A stretch of 64,000 bases of DNA from Flavobacterium sp. Sd200 (GTDB taxonomy: Bacteria; Bacteroidota; Bacteroidia; Flavobacteriales; Flavobacteriaceae), in the NCBI RefSeq assembly GCF_009826935.1, contig NZ_WUMN01000005.1:248001-312000 (forward strand), read 5' to 3'. A program made the position numbers and the translations under genes. Positions 35,690 through 43,680 of the stretch are shown here, piece by piece (the stretch's first letter is position 1; each line of letters starts with the position of its first letter). The notes below the pieces were generated by a model. It was not told the DNA's origin. It worked only from the letters and a program-made list of their open reading frames with translations, and did not search any database.

Positions 35690-36124
35690 GGCACTCTCGT
35701 TTAATAAATAAAGTAGTAAGCCTTATTTGTTTACACTAAGTTAGCCAATGTAAAAAGGGCGGTATATTAAGGTTGTCTTAAAATTGAGGTGTACTGCGAT
35801 GGTTTAACTTTTTATTAATGAACCATCTAAATTTTAAGCACTTAACGTTAAAGTTATTATGATAATTAAATCATAAGAAGAAAAAAGAGAGGTCGTCTAA
35901 GAACTAAAAAATCGAAAAATTAGATGTGAATTCTGCAAAAGGATTTAGTATGATAGCCAAATTATAAAAGAAAATGAATGATTCATTGACGGTTTTCTGT
36001 TAAATAATAAATCAAAGGAAAGAATCTCATAGATTTGAGACTCCCTCTTTTTATTAGTATTAAAGCCTGCTATACTTGTTTTAATTAAAATACGTTAGTA
36101 GTAAACCAATTCACTTTATAATTT
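35690..36124. other. Intergenic region between divergent transcription units
   Basis: 435 bp, AT-rich, no credible ORF. It contains leader and promoter regions for the small-protein cluster and for the CarboxypepD-like gene. A weak hairpin with T-rich tail lies near 36026-36055. Confidence 0.7.
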
Positions 36125-36985
36125 ATGAAGAGTATACTTACTACTGTTTTATTTTGTTTTGCATTAATTTCAAGTGCGCAGACTATAATTCGAGGTGCAA
36201 TTAAAGACGGAATAACTGATAGTCCATTGCCGTATGTTAACATAGGAATAAAAGACACACGGATAGGGACAGTCTCTGATAGTAAGGGTCTTTTTACGCT
36301 TACTATTCCCGAAAACCTTAATGAAAATACTTTGATTGTATTTTCGTACGTGGGTTATAATACACGACAGTGCAGTGTTGGAGAACTCATGAAAATAAAT
36401 AACATTGAAATGAAACCATCGATACAATCTTTAGAAACGATTGTTTTAAATTTAAAAGCTCCAAAGTTTAAAAAAGTTGGGCGTACATTTAAGGGGTTTG
36501 GTTTAACCCATGTTAATTTTTATACCGCTCAAGAAGCTGAAGTAGATGATAGGCTAAGTAAGGAGTTGGGAATGAAATTCAATATTAAAAAAGACTGTAG
36601 AATCACCGGGTTGAACTTTAATATTACTTCTAACGACTTTAAGTCGGTTAAATTCAGAGTCAACTTTTATTCGATTAAAGATGGTTTGCCAAATGTACTC
36701 TTAATTGAAGAAAATATTATTTGTGAGGTCAATGATCGGCAGCTTGGTTGGTTTAATATAGATTTGAAGCCTTATGAGGTGTATTTAAGTAAAGATGTTG
36801 GTGATATAGCTGTAACACTGCAATGGATCGAAAGTAAAAAAGCGCGCGAAAACAGTAAATATTTTTCATTATCTGCCGCCAAAGCGCCTTTTAGCAACTT
36901 GTACTATAAAGAAAAGGCAATGAGTGCTTGGGTTAGTAGTGGCAACAACCTTAGTTTTTATCTTGATGTACTGGAAGCGCAGTAG
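36125..36985 (+). CDS. CarboxypepD-regulatory-like domain secreted protein
   Basis: 286 residues. Signal peptide (MKSILTTVLFCFALISSA) and then an Ig-like carboxypeptidase-regulatory domain ('IIRGAIKDGITDSPLPYVNIGI', 'GTVSDSKGLFTLTI', 'IVFSYVGYN') occupying about 20-105. The remaining 180 residues are a beta-rich domain of unknown type. The N-terminal domain is common on TonB receptors and on outer-membrane surface proteins. No TonB box or sorting tail is seen. Confidence 0.85.
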   Translation: MKSILTTVLFCFALISSAQTIIRGAIKDGITDSPLPYVNIGIKDTRIGTVSDSKGLFTLTIPENLNENTLIVFSYVGYNTRQCSVGELMKINNIEMKPSIQSLETIVLNLKAPKFKKVGRTFKGFGLTHVNFYTAQEAEVDDRLSKELGMKFNIKKDCRITGLNFNITSNDFKSVKFRVNFYSIKDGLPNVLLIEENIICEVNDRQLGWFNIDLKPYEVYLSKDVGDIAVTLQWIESKKARENSKYFSLSAAKAPFSNLYYKEKAMSAWVSSGNNLSFYLDVLEAQ

Positions 36986-37011
36986 TGTTTATGTAACCAA
37001 TTACCAAAAAT

Positions 37012-37044
37012 GAAAAAACCGCCTCAATTGAATATTGAGACGGC
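37012..37044 (-). terminator. Terminator of rnz
   Basis: Minus-strand stem CCGTCTCAAT / ATTGAGGCGG (one G-U) with a 5-nt loop followed by six T; it fits the minus transcript better than the plus one. Confidence 0.78.
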
Positions 37045-37081
37045 TTCTCTAAAATATTGACCATAGAAATTCTTTAATCTG

Positions 37082-37987
37082 CTAAAATTCAAAAACTTTA
37101 CCGTCGTCGGCAATGTCTGTGTTCTCAAAAACGGTTTTGGCCTCTTCTTTAAAAGGCTCAATGCTTCCATAGCGTGTAGAAAAATGCCCGAGGATCAGGC
37201 GGCCTGCGTTCGCCTTTTTAGCAATGGTGGCGGCTTGTATGGCAGTACAGTGCATTGTTTTTTCGCAATACTGTAACTCGCTTTCTAAAAAAGTACTTTC
37301 ATGATACAGTACACTAACATTGTTTATAATAGGCAAAATACTTTCGGTATAAACGGTGTCGCTGCAAAAGGCATAACTTTTTGGCGGAAGCGGGTCAAAA
37401 GTAAGCTCGCTGTTAGGTATTACCCGCCCATCATCGAGAGTAATATCTCCGCCACCTTTTATCTTGCGATAATATACCTCATCAATATCATAGCCTTCTA
37501 CGGCTTCGATATTCAGCTTGCGTTCATCCGTTTTCTCTTCAAATAAATAGCCATTGGTGTACACCCTGTGCTTTAGCGGAATGGTGCTTACCTTAACCTT
37601 ATCGTCTTCATACACCACTACAGATTCATCCGATTCCAGTTCATGAAAAAACAGGTTATAGGTTGTCCACGAATTAGACAACCTTAGCTGCAACACTATA
37701 ATTTCTTTAATGCCTTTAGGGCCATAAATGTGCAAATCTGTCTTGCGCCCAAGTAATGCAAAAGTAGATATAAGGCCAATGAGCCCAAAAAAATGGTCGC
37801 CATGCAGGTGCGATATAAACACATGGTTTATACGGCTAAATTTTAGTTTATGCTTCCTGAGCTGTACCTGTGTACCCTCGCCGCAGTCTATTAAAAACAT
37901 CCTGCCTTTCATTTCCAGTAACTGAGAGGTAGGATTAGTTAATGTTCGGGGAGTGGCGGCATAACAGCCAAGTATTGTTAATGTCAT
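37082..37987 (-). CDS. rnz: Ribonuclease Z
   Basis: 301 residues of the metallo-beta-lactamase fold. The zinc motif 'HLHGDH' (60-65) follows 'LIDCGEGTQVQLRK', with later ligands in 'CSDTVYTESI', 'LYHESTF' and 'LGHFSTRY'. It removes the 3' trailer of tRNA precursors. The STAS-like gene lies upstream on the same strand, 83 bp away, and the two are probably linked. Confidence 0.95.
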   Translation of the reverse strand: MTLTILGCYAATPRTLTNPTSQLLEMKGRMFLIDCGEGTQVQLRKHKLKFSRINHVFISHLHGDHFFGLIGLISTFALLGRKTDLHIYGPKGIKEIIVLQLRLSNSWTTYNLFFHELESDESVVVYEDDKVKVSTIPLKHRVYTNGYLFEEKTDERKLNIEAVEGYDIDEVYYRKIKGGGDITLDDGRVIPNSELTFDPLPPKSYAFCSDTVYTESILPIINNVSVLYHESTFLESELQYCEKTMHCTAIQAATIAKKANAGRLILGHFSTRYGSIEPFKEEAKTVFENTDIADDGKVFEF

Positions 37988-38070
37988 TATTTACAGATAA
38001 TAGATTTGGGACATTAGAGAACAGATGAAAGACATAAGATAACAGACTTTATGACTTTACGACATTTAGT

Positions 38071-38403
38071 TTAAAAACCTAAATCACGCTCTATTTCTTC
38101 CATTTCTATAATGTCATGGGCCTCTAACAGGGTGGGCACAATTACCATTTCGTCAGGGGCATCGTCATAGTCAAAACCCGGGGCTACCAATACAAACGAT
38201 TTTTTAGCTTTGCGGTGTTTATTGCTTAGCGGCAAAAAAGCAAGCATACCTTCAAGGCTGAGGCTGCCATCCTGGCTAAGGTCTAATATAAGGTTTTTAC
38301 CTTTAAAGCTGTTATACTCTGTTGTAACTTTTTCAAGAAAAGCACTGCTGCTGCCCTGCGTATCTTTTATGGTAATGGTATGTCCTTTTTCTTCTACTTT
38401 CAT
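38071..38403 (-). CDS. STAS-like small protein upstream of rnz
   Basis: 110 residues from ATG 38403; an upstream ATG at 38424 would add 7 residues and is less typical. The pattern of beta strand-helix-strand ('NLILDLSQDGSLSLEGMLAFLPLSNKHR' split by short loops, 'FVLVAPGFDYDD') resembles a STAS fold. In many flavobacterial genomes such proteins are labelled ribonuclease Z, apparently by adjacency, but the zinc motif is absent. Function unknown; a regulatory partner of RNase Z is speculative. Confidence 0.72.
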   Translation of the reverse strand: MKVEEKGHTITIKDTQGSSSAFLEKVTTEYNSFKGKNLILDLSQDGSLSLEGMLAFLPLSNKHRKAKKSFVLVAPGFDYDDAPDEMVIVPTLLEAHDIIEMEEIERDLGF

Positions 38404-38410
38404 TTTTTTA

Positions 38411-38527
38411 AGGTTCTTAGGCACTTAAATGCTTAGGTGCTTAGAGAGTAACTAAGTTACATTTTTTTTCTTAGGTTTTTAGGCATTTAGCTTCTAAGAG
38501 TCTAAGAACCTAAGTCTCTAAGCTCCT
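38411..38527. repeat. CTTAG/CTAAG-rich short-period repeat
   Basis: A run of CTTAG or CTAAG motifs spaced about 10-12 bp apart, with a 10-bp inverted pair AGGTTCTTAG (38411-38420) / CTAAGAACCT (38492-38501) and a T-rich centre. It occupies the whole pyrB to STAS-like spacer and is non-coding. Possibly a decayed dispersed repeat. Confidence 0.6.
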
Positions 38528-38529
38528 AA

Positions 38530-39459
38530 TTATTGTTTAATTTTTGAAGCAAGTAAATAAATAACCGCCATACGGATGGCAACGCCATTTTCTACCTGGT
38601 CTAATATTACAGATTGCTGAGAGTCGGCCACATCGCTGGTAATTTCTACACCGCGGTTTATAGGTCCCGGGTGCATAATAACGATTTCTTTATTGAGCGA
38701 GTCTAACAACTCTTTATCAAGACCATATTGCTGTGCATACTCGCGCGTAGACGGAAAATAGTTTACATCGAGTCTCTCGTTTTGCACACGAAGCATATTG
38801 GCAACATCTGCCCACTCCAAGGCCTTGCGAAGGTTAGGCTCTACCTTAACCCCAAGCGAGTCTATATAGCGCGGTATAAGCGTTTTTGGTCCGCATACCC
38901 TAACTTCCGCACCCTGCATTTGCAGCGCAAAAATGTTAGACAGTGCCACGCGAGAATGCAATATATCGCCTACAATAACCACTTTTTTGCCTCCCACTTC
39001 ACCAAGCCTTTCCCTAATGGTATAGGAGTCTAAAAGCCCCTGTGTAGGATGCTCGTGCGCGCCATCGCCCGCGTTCACTATACTGGCCTTTACATTTTTA
39101 GATAAAAAGTGGGCTGCCCCCGGCCTTTCGTGCCTCATTACAACCATATCTACCTTCATGGCAAGTATGTTGTTTACAGTGTCTATAAGGGTCTCCCCTT
39201 TTTTAACAGACGACTGTGCTGCCGAAAAACTGATAACATCGGCACTAAGCCTTTTTTGTGCCAGCTCGAACGACAGCCTTGTTCGGGTGCTGTTCTCAAA
39301 AAATATATTGGCTATGGTAATATCCCTTAGCGACGGGACTTTTTTAATAGGACGGTTTATAACTTCCTTAAACTGGTCTGCGGTTTCAAAAATAAGGTCG
39401 ATATCGTTTTTATTGATATACTTTATGCCTAATAAATGATCAACGCTTAATTCTTTCAT
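38530..39459 (-). CDS. pyrB: Aspartate carbamoyltransferase catalytic subunit
   Basis: 309 residues, normal length. The carbamoyl-phosphate loop 'FFENSTRTRLSFELA' (about 54-68), 'DGAHEHPTQGLLD' and 'MHPGPINRGVEI' are intact. It forms carbamoyl aspartate in pyrimidine synthesis. There is no pyrI in the window. It is 27 bp after pyrR and is likely in the same operon. Confidence 0.97.
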   Translation of the reverse strand: MKELSVDHLLGIKYINKNDIDLIFETADQFKEVINRPIKKVPSLRDITIANIFFENSTRTRLSFELAQKRLSADVISFSAAQSSVKKGETLIDTVNNILAMKVDMVVMRHERPGAAHFLSKNVKASIVNAGDGAHEHPTQGLLDSYTIRERLGEVGGKKVVIVGDILHSRVALSNIFALQMQGAEVRVCGPKTLIPRYIDSLGVKVEPNLRKALEWADVANMLRVQNERLDVNYFPSTREYAQQYGLDKELLDSLNKEIVIMHPGPINRGVEITSDVADSQQSVILDQVENGVAIRMAVIYLLASKIKQ

Positions 39460-39486
39460 CGGTTTGTTGTGTGTTGCAGTTACCCC

Positions 39487-40020
39487 TTAAATTATATATA
39501 CAGTATCTTCCCCTTCATTCTCTGTCCAGGATACCTTTACTTTTTCGCCGTTAATAGCATCTACCTGACGCCCCCTGTAATCAGGTTGTATGGGCAAATG
39601 GCGGCTAAAACGACGGTCTATGAGCACCATTAGCTCTATTTCGGCCGGACGCCCGAACGATTGTATGGCAGTAAGCGCGGCACGAATGCTGCGGCCGGTG
39701 TAAAGCACATCGTCTATAAACACCACTTTTTTATTCTCTACTATAAAATCGATCTCGGTTTTGTTGGCTTCGATTATCTTTTCAGTACGGCGAAAATCGT
39801 CCCTGAAAAACGTAATATCAAGGTTGCCCAACTGTATGCCGGGCACGTTATACTCTTTTTCCAGTATGGCCTTAATGCGCTGTGCCACAAAGCCGCCGCG
39901 GGGCTGAATGCCAATAAGCACGGTGTTTGAAAAATCGAGGTGTTTTTCTATTAACTGGCAGGCCAAACGGTGCAGGATGATATTGACCTCACGCGAGGTT
40001 AGCAATATTTTATGGCTCAT
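39487..40020 (-). CDS. pyrR: Bifunctional pyrimidine regulatory protein PyrR/uracil phosphoribosyltransferase
   Basis: 177 residues. PRPP loop 'VVFIDDVLYTGRSIRAAL' near 100 and 'IGIQPRGGFVAQRI' near 38 are typical of PyrR. In Gram-positives it binds pyr leader RNA; whether this is so in Bacteroidota is less clear. It leads the pyrR-pyrB pair, consistent with feedback control of pyrimidine synthesis. Confidence 0.94.
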   Translation of the reverse strand: MSHKILLTSREVNIILHRLACQLIEKHLDFSNTVLIGIQPRGGFVAQRIKAILEKEYNVPGIQLGNLDITFFRDDFRRTEKIIEANKTEIDFIVENKKVVFIDDVLYTGRSIRAALTAIQSFGRPAEIELMVLIDRRFSRHLPIQPDYRGRQVDAINGEKVKVSWTENEGEDTVYII

Positions 40021-40127
40021 AAATGCATTGTTGTGTTTGGATTGTAAAAGTAAGGCATAATGTTTAAAAAATAAAAAATCTTTTAATAAATAGACCCACC
40101 ATTACTTTAACATTATTTTAATAAGAT

Positions 40128-40135
40128 TATATTTG
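40128..40135 (+). promoter_or_regulatory. -7 box TATATTTG upstream of the secreted-protein remnant
   Basis: A perfect TAnnTTTG match, 20 bp before the ATG at 40156. It shows that the decayed gene keeps its promoter. Confidence 0.5.
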
Positions 40136-40155
40136 CTTGAAATCACCACACCAAC

Positions 40156-40430
40156 ATGAAAATAAAACTGTTATGTTTTTTATTGCTGCTATCGACAGCA
40201 TGTTTTGCACAGGAAATTTGCGACAATGGCATTGACGACGATGGCGACGGATTGATCGATTTGAATGATAGCGATTGCCGTTGCGGAAACCAAACACCTG
40301 TACCGTCTATTATACCCAACGCCTCTTTGAAGACCATAGCGACTGCCCTTCGAGTTTTTCGCAACTGAATTTATGCAACGGATGGGTACAGGCCACAGAA
40401 GCAACTACCCACTTTAGCCTCATCCGGTAA
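40156..40430 (+). pseudogene. Truncated, frameshifted secreted-protein gene
   Basis: An intact signal peptide (MKIKLLCFLLLLSTACFAQ) is followed by 'EICDNGIDDDGDGLIDLNDSDC', a calcium-binding segment typical of flavobacterial T9SS cargo. The frame shifts at about 40327 (one T lost). In the next frame the reading continues 'EDHSDCPSSFSQLNLCNGWV' and 'QATEATTHFSLIR', which matches the beginning of large secreted proteins, and then stops at 40430. The remaining hundreds of residues are missing. So only the first 90 or so residues of a once larger gene survive. Confidence 0.75.
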
Positions 40431-40525
40431 TTACTTAATATTTACCCAATTAATTTATTTTTAAGAAAATAGCCCATCACATAGTTTTAACTTTAGGGTA
40501 TAGATTAACCTAAACACAAAAAATT

Positions 40526-40693
40526 ATGCAAAACAGGGTCATAAAATTAGGGGCATTAGCCATGATGATGATGCTCTTAACCGGCTGCGAAGCTATTGGC
40601 GATATATTTAAAGCCGGAATGGGATTTGGTATTTTTTTAGTAATAGCCGTAGTAGTATTAATAATATGGCTGTTGAGTAAATTTAGGAAATAA
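40526..40693 (+). CDS. Small lipoprotein with C-terminal membrane helix
   Basis: 55 codons, ATG 40526 to TAA 40693. The signal MQNRVIKLGALAMMMMLLTGC ends in a lipobox (LTGC), and 'EAIGDIFKAG' is followed by a second hydrophobic helix ('FLVIAVVVLIIWLL') and 'SKFRK'. This architecture occurs in many flavobacteria; function unknown. A TAACTTTA box (40488-40495) precedes it and a terminator follows. Confidence 0.78.
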   Translation: MQNRVIKLGALAMMMMLLTGCEAIGDIFKAGMGFGIFLVIAVVVLIIWLLSKFRK

Positions 40694-40713
40694 CCAACAA
40701 TATATGCATGTTG

Positions 40714-40754
40714 AGAAGCTGTCCAAAAAGTATTTTGAACAGCTTCTTTTTTTT
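40714..40754 (+). terminator. Terminator after the small lipoprotein
   Basis: Stem AGAAGCTGT / ACAGCTTCT (9 bp) with a 16-nt loop followed by a long T run. Confidence 0.88.
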
Positions 40755-40813
40755 GAATATAACTTAGTCAATTCAGATGATACTCACACTAAAACCGAAA
40801 ACTGAGACTGAAA

Positions 40814-42415
40814 CTACCCCTCATACATATCCATGCTCAGTCTTGTTTCTTCAAGGTCGAGTTCACGCTCTATTTTGCGCAACACCTCTTCGCTGGCAAG
40901 GCCTTTGCGGTGCATTTCGTCTACCTTACTGCGCTCCACATTAAGCAGGTCTATTTGCAGTTGCGTAAATTCATTAAATATATTAGCCGAAAGTGTTTCG
41001 CCATTTCCAAAAAAATTAGCAGGTAAGTCGGTGCGTTGCAAACGGTTATATTTTACTTCATATTTACTTTTAATGTTATTTAAAAGTTCATCCTGTAATA
41101 GCGATAAGTTATCTTCTATATGGGTTATAGCTCCCGACACCACTATATTTCGCACCTCATATTCTTCGGCATAAATAGAATAGGGCTTAATTTTCAATAC
41201 TTTTATAAGCAGTGGCAGCGTTAACCCCAATCCTATTAACGATGTTAGTATTACACAAAAAGTAAGGTATATAATAAGGTTGCGGTGCGGAAAAGCACTC
41301 CCATCCGGCAAGGCAAGCGGCAATGCCAGCGCTGCCGCCATAGATACTACCCCACGCATGCCTGCCCAGCCAAATACGGCCAGGTTTCTTGGATCGAAAG
41401 CTTCTTTGTCTCTTATTTTTCTACTCAAAATACGTGGCAGCATAGCCGCAGGAATTACCCAAACAAAACGCACTATTATTACAACTGCACTTATGGCAAG
41501 CCCCCACAAGGCAAGCTCTCCTGTTGTATAATCGTCCAGTCCTTCCTGTATTTGCCTTAGCTGTAAGCCAATAAGTATAAAAACCAAACCGTTGAGAATA
41601 TAAGCCACAACATCCCACACGGTAGTTGCCATAACGCGGCTTTGATGCGTAAATATAGTTCCCGATCTAAAGGACAAATACAAACCTGTGGTAACCACCG
41701 CTATTACACCCGAAAAATGAAAATGCTCTGCCAGTAGATACCCGGCAAAAGGTGTAAGAAAAGTAAGGGTAACCTCTACTATAGGGTCGCACACAAAATT
41801 TTTATGTATTAAATACATTATATACCCCATGCCCAAACCTATGGCAACCCCCGCACCAACCACTACAAAAAAATTGAGACCGGCCTGCCACAATACAAAA
41901 TTGCCTGCCGTTATTGCGGTTAATGCATACTTATAGGTCACCAGGCCGCTGGCATCATTTACAAGGCTTTCGCCTTCCAGTATAGTAATAAGCCGCGGAT
42001 GCAAACCAAGCCCCCTGGTAATAGAGGTTGCAGCAACAGCATCCGGCGGAGACACGATGGCGCCAATTAAAAAAGCCAATGGCCAGCTAATATCGTTTAT
42101 TAAATAGTGTGCAGCCACAGCTACGGCAAGTGTTGTAAAAAGCACCAATCCAACCGCGGCAAGGCTAATGGGGCGTATGGATCCTTTAAAATCGTGCCAG
42201 CTCGTGTTCCATGCGGCATGATAAAGCAACGGTGGCAGGAATATAATAAAAATCACCTCGGGGCTAAGAGATATTACCGGAAGACCGGGTATAACGCTTA
42301 TAATTAACCCACACAGTACTAAAACTATAGGAAATGGGAAGTTATATTTATTGCTCAACGTGCCCAAAAAAGCCACACCAAAAAGCATGAGAATTATTAT
42401 GCCAATGTTTTCCAT
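40814..42415 (-). CDS. Na+/H+ antiporter, CPA1 family, with cytoplasmic tail
   Basis: 533 residues from ATG 42415; the upstream ATG at 42469 adds a non-typical extension. About 12 membrane helices with 'GAIVSPPDAVAATSITRGLG' and 'ILEGESLVNDASGLVTYKYAL' (ion-site acidic residues) and 'FGWAGMRGVVSMAAALAL'. A 120-residue cytoplasmic tail is helical and charged. It exports Na+ in exchange for H+. This is the second antiporter of the window but in a different CPA1 subgroup. An orphan terminator lies just upstream on the same strand. Confidence 0.93.
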   Translation of the reverse strand: MENIGIIILMLFGVAFLGTLSNKYNFPFPIVLVLCGLIISVIPGLPVISLSPEVIFIIFLPPLLYHAAWNTSWHDFKGSIRPISLAAVGLVLFTTLAVAVAAHYLINDISWPLAFLIGAIVSPPDAVAATSITRGLGLHPRLITILEGESLVNDASGLVTYKYALTAITAGNFVLWQAGLNFFVVVGAGVAIGLGMGYIMYLIHKNFVCDPIVEVTLTFLTPFAGYLLAEHFHFSGVIAVVTTGLYLSFRSGTIFTHQSRVMATTVWDVVAYILNGLVFILIGLQLRQIQEGLDDYTTGELALWGLAISAVVIIVRFVWVIPAAMLPRILSRKIRDKEAFDPRNLAVFGWAGMRGVVSMAAALALPLALPDGSAFPHRNLIIYLTFCVILTSLIGLGLTLPLLIKVLKIKPYSIYAEEYEVRNIVVSGAITHIEDNLSLLQDELLNNIKSKYEVKYNRLQRTDLPANFFGNGETLSANIFNEFTQLQIDLLNVERSKVDEMHRKGLASEEVLRKIERELDLEETRLSMDMYEG

Positions 42416-42474
42416 TTGGAAAGAATTTAAAATAAGGATTAAAGAAGGGTAAATATAACAGAAAAACACTACAA

Positions 42475-42508
42475 CAAAAAACCCGCTGCAGCTGCCACTG
42501 TAGCGGGT
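42475..42508 (-). terminator. Orphan terminator upstream of the antiporter
   Basis: Minus-strand stem ACCCGCTACAG / CTGCAGCGGGT (one G-U) with a 6-nt loop followed by six T. No minus-strand gene ends before it, so it must terminate a leader or small RNA transcript upstream of the antiporter. Confidence 0.75.
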
Positions 42509-42904
42509 AATATTTTGGTGCCAATAAAAGATTTGTTAAGTATATTTTTACTGCTATTTAAAAATTTACTGAACAAACGGCAGCAGCCGGTGGCAAATTA
42601 AATGAGGGTTCGAAGCTAATTTAACGTTAGCCACACTAACTACTGCTTTATTATAATATCAACAAATATGCGGCTAATATATTACATTGTTTTATATTTT
42701 AGTACGAAAAGATTATAAATTTTAATCACATTTCGAAAAAAAATCCTTATTTCAAATGCTTGGTAATGAAGCTTAAAGTTATCTTATTATCAATAAATAA
42801 TCAAACATGCAAAAAGCCTGAATATTATGCAAGCATAGTTAAATATAAATTCTTAAAATTGCCAAAGCACTGAAAATAATACAAAACACACTTAAAACAA
42901 TATT

Positions 42905-42931
42905 TTGCCCGTTATAGTCATCGTATATTTG
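42905..42931 (+). promoter_or_regulatory. Promoter of the Nudix hydrolase
   Basis: TTG at 42905-42907, 16-bp spacer, TATATTTG at 42924-42931 (perfect -7), 20 bp before the ATG at 42951. Confidence 0.6.
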
Positions 42932-42950
42932 TTAAAACAAGCCTGTAAAA

Positions 42951-43529
42951 ATGGAACATTCAATTAAAATACTTTCCAGAAAGCTACTATCAGATAATTG
43001 GGCAACACTGCATAAAGTAGAATATGTGCATACACTTCCCTCCGGTAAATCACAAAATGAAGTACGGGAGGTATATGACCGCGGCAACGGTGCTGCCATT
43101 TTGCTCTATAATATTGCTAAAGGCACGGTTATACTTACGCGTCAGTTGCGCATTGCCACCTGGTACAACGGAAATACAGAAGGACTCATGATAGAAGCCT
43201 GTGCTGGATTGCTGGATGAAGCCGATCCTGAAGATTGTATTCGCCGTGAAACAGAGGAAGAGACCGGTTATACACTAACCGAGGTTACAAAAGTTATGGA
43301 AGCCTACATGTCACCCGGATCGGTTTCGGAGATATTGTACTTTTTTATTGCCGCTTACAGCGATGCCATGAAAACCGGCGAAGGCGGTGGGCTTGATAGT
43401 GAACAGGAAAATATAGAGGTACTCGAAATCTCATTTAACGAGGCGCTTGCCATGATAAAAACCAAACAAATAAAAGATGCCAAAACCATAATGCTGTTGC
43501 AGTATTTGAGGTTGGAAGGAATTCTTTAA
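42951..43529 (+). CDS. nudK: GDP-mannose pyrophosphatase-like Nudix hydrolase
   Basis: 192 residues. 'REVYDRGNGAAILLYN' and the Nudix box ending 'RRETEEETGY' match the NudK group, with the acidic 'EQENIEVLE' of the sugar-nucleotide hydrolases near 152. It hydrolyses GDP-mannose or a similar sugar nucleotide. It has its own promoter and hairpin end, so it is monocistronic. Confidence 0.9.
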   Translation: MEHSIKILSRKLLSDNWATLHKVEYVHTLPSGKSQNEVREVYDRGNGAAILLYNIAKGTVILTRQLRIATWYNGNTEGLMIEACAGLLDEADPEDCIRRETEEETGYTLTEVTKVMEAYMSPGSVSEILYFFIAAYSDAMKTGEGGGLDSEQENIEVLEISFNEALAMIKTKQIKDAKTIMLLQYLRLEGIL

Positions 43530-43552
43530 GAGATTGTTGGATTTTTAGATAT

Positions 43553-43617
43553 AGGATTGTTGGATGTAAGATTGTTGGAACTAATATCTAATAATCTTAC
43601 ATCCAACAATCCTTTTA
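43553..43617 (+). terminator. Long hairpin terminator after NudK
   Basis: A 21-bp perfect inverted repeat (43553-43573 / 43593-43613; begins AGGATTGTTGGATG) with a 19-nt loop followed by TTTT. The repeats of 'GATTGTTGG' around it suggest it derives from a palindromic repeat rather than an ordinary terminator. Confidence 0.7.
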
Positions 43618-43680
43618 ACACTTATTTAAACCCATTGCTGTAAGTAATTGCTTATTTTTAAAGGATAAAATATTACCATA

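Larger units (their letters stand above)
42416..42950. other. 535-bp spacer upstream of the antiporter and NudK genes
   Basis: No credible ORF on either strand. It holds a minus-strand terminator-like hairpin (42475-42508), an imperfect stem-loop GTGGC...GCCAC (42591-42635), AT-rich sequence, and the NudK promoter. Confidence 0.75.

Noticed and set aside
38071..38424. Label 'ribonuclease Z' for the STAS-like protein
   Set aside because: It lacks the HxHxDH zinc motif, which is present in the true rnz next to it.
42591..42635. GGTTCGAAG inside a stem, resembling a tRNA T-loop
   Set aside because: No acceptor stem, anticodon arm or D-arm can be built around it.
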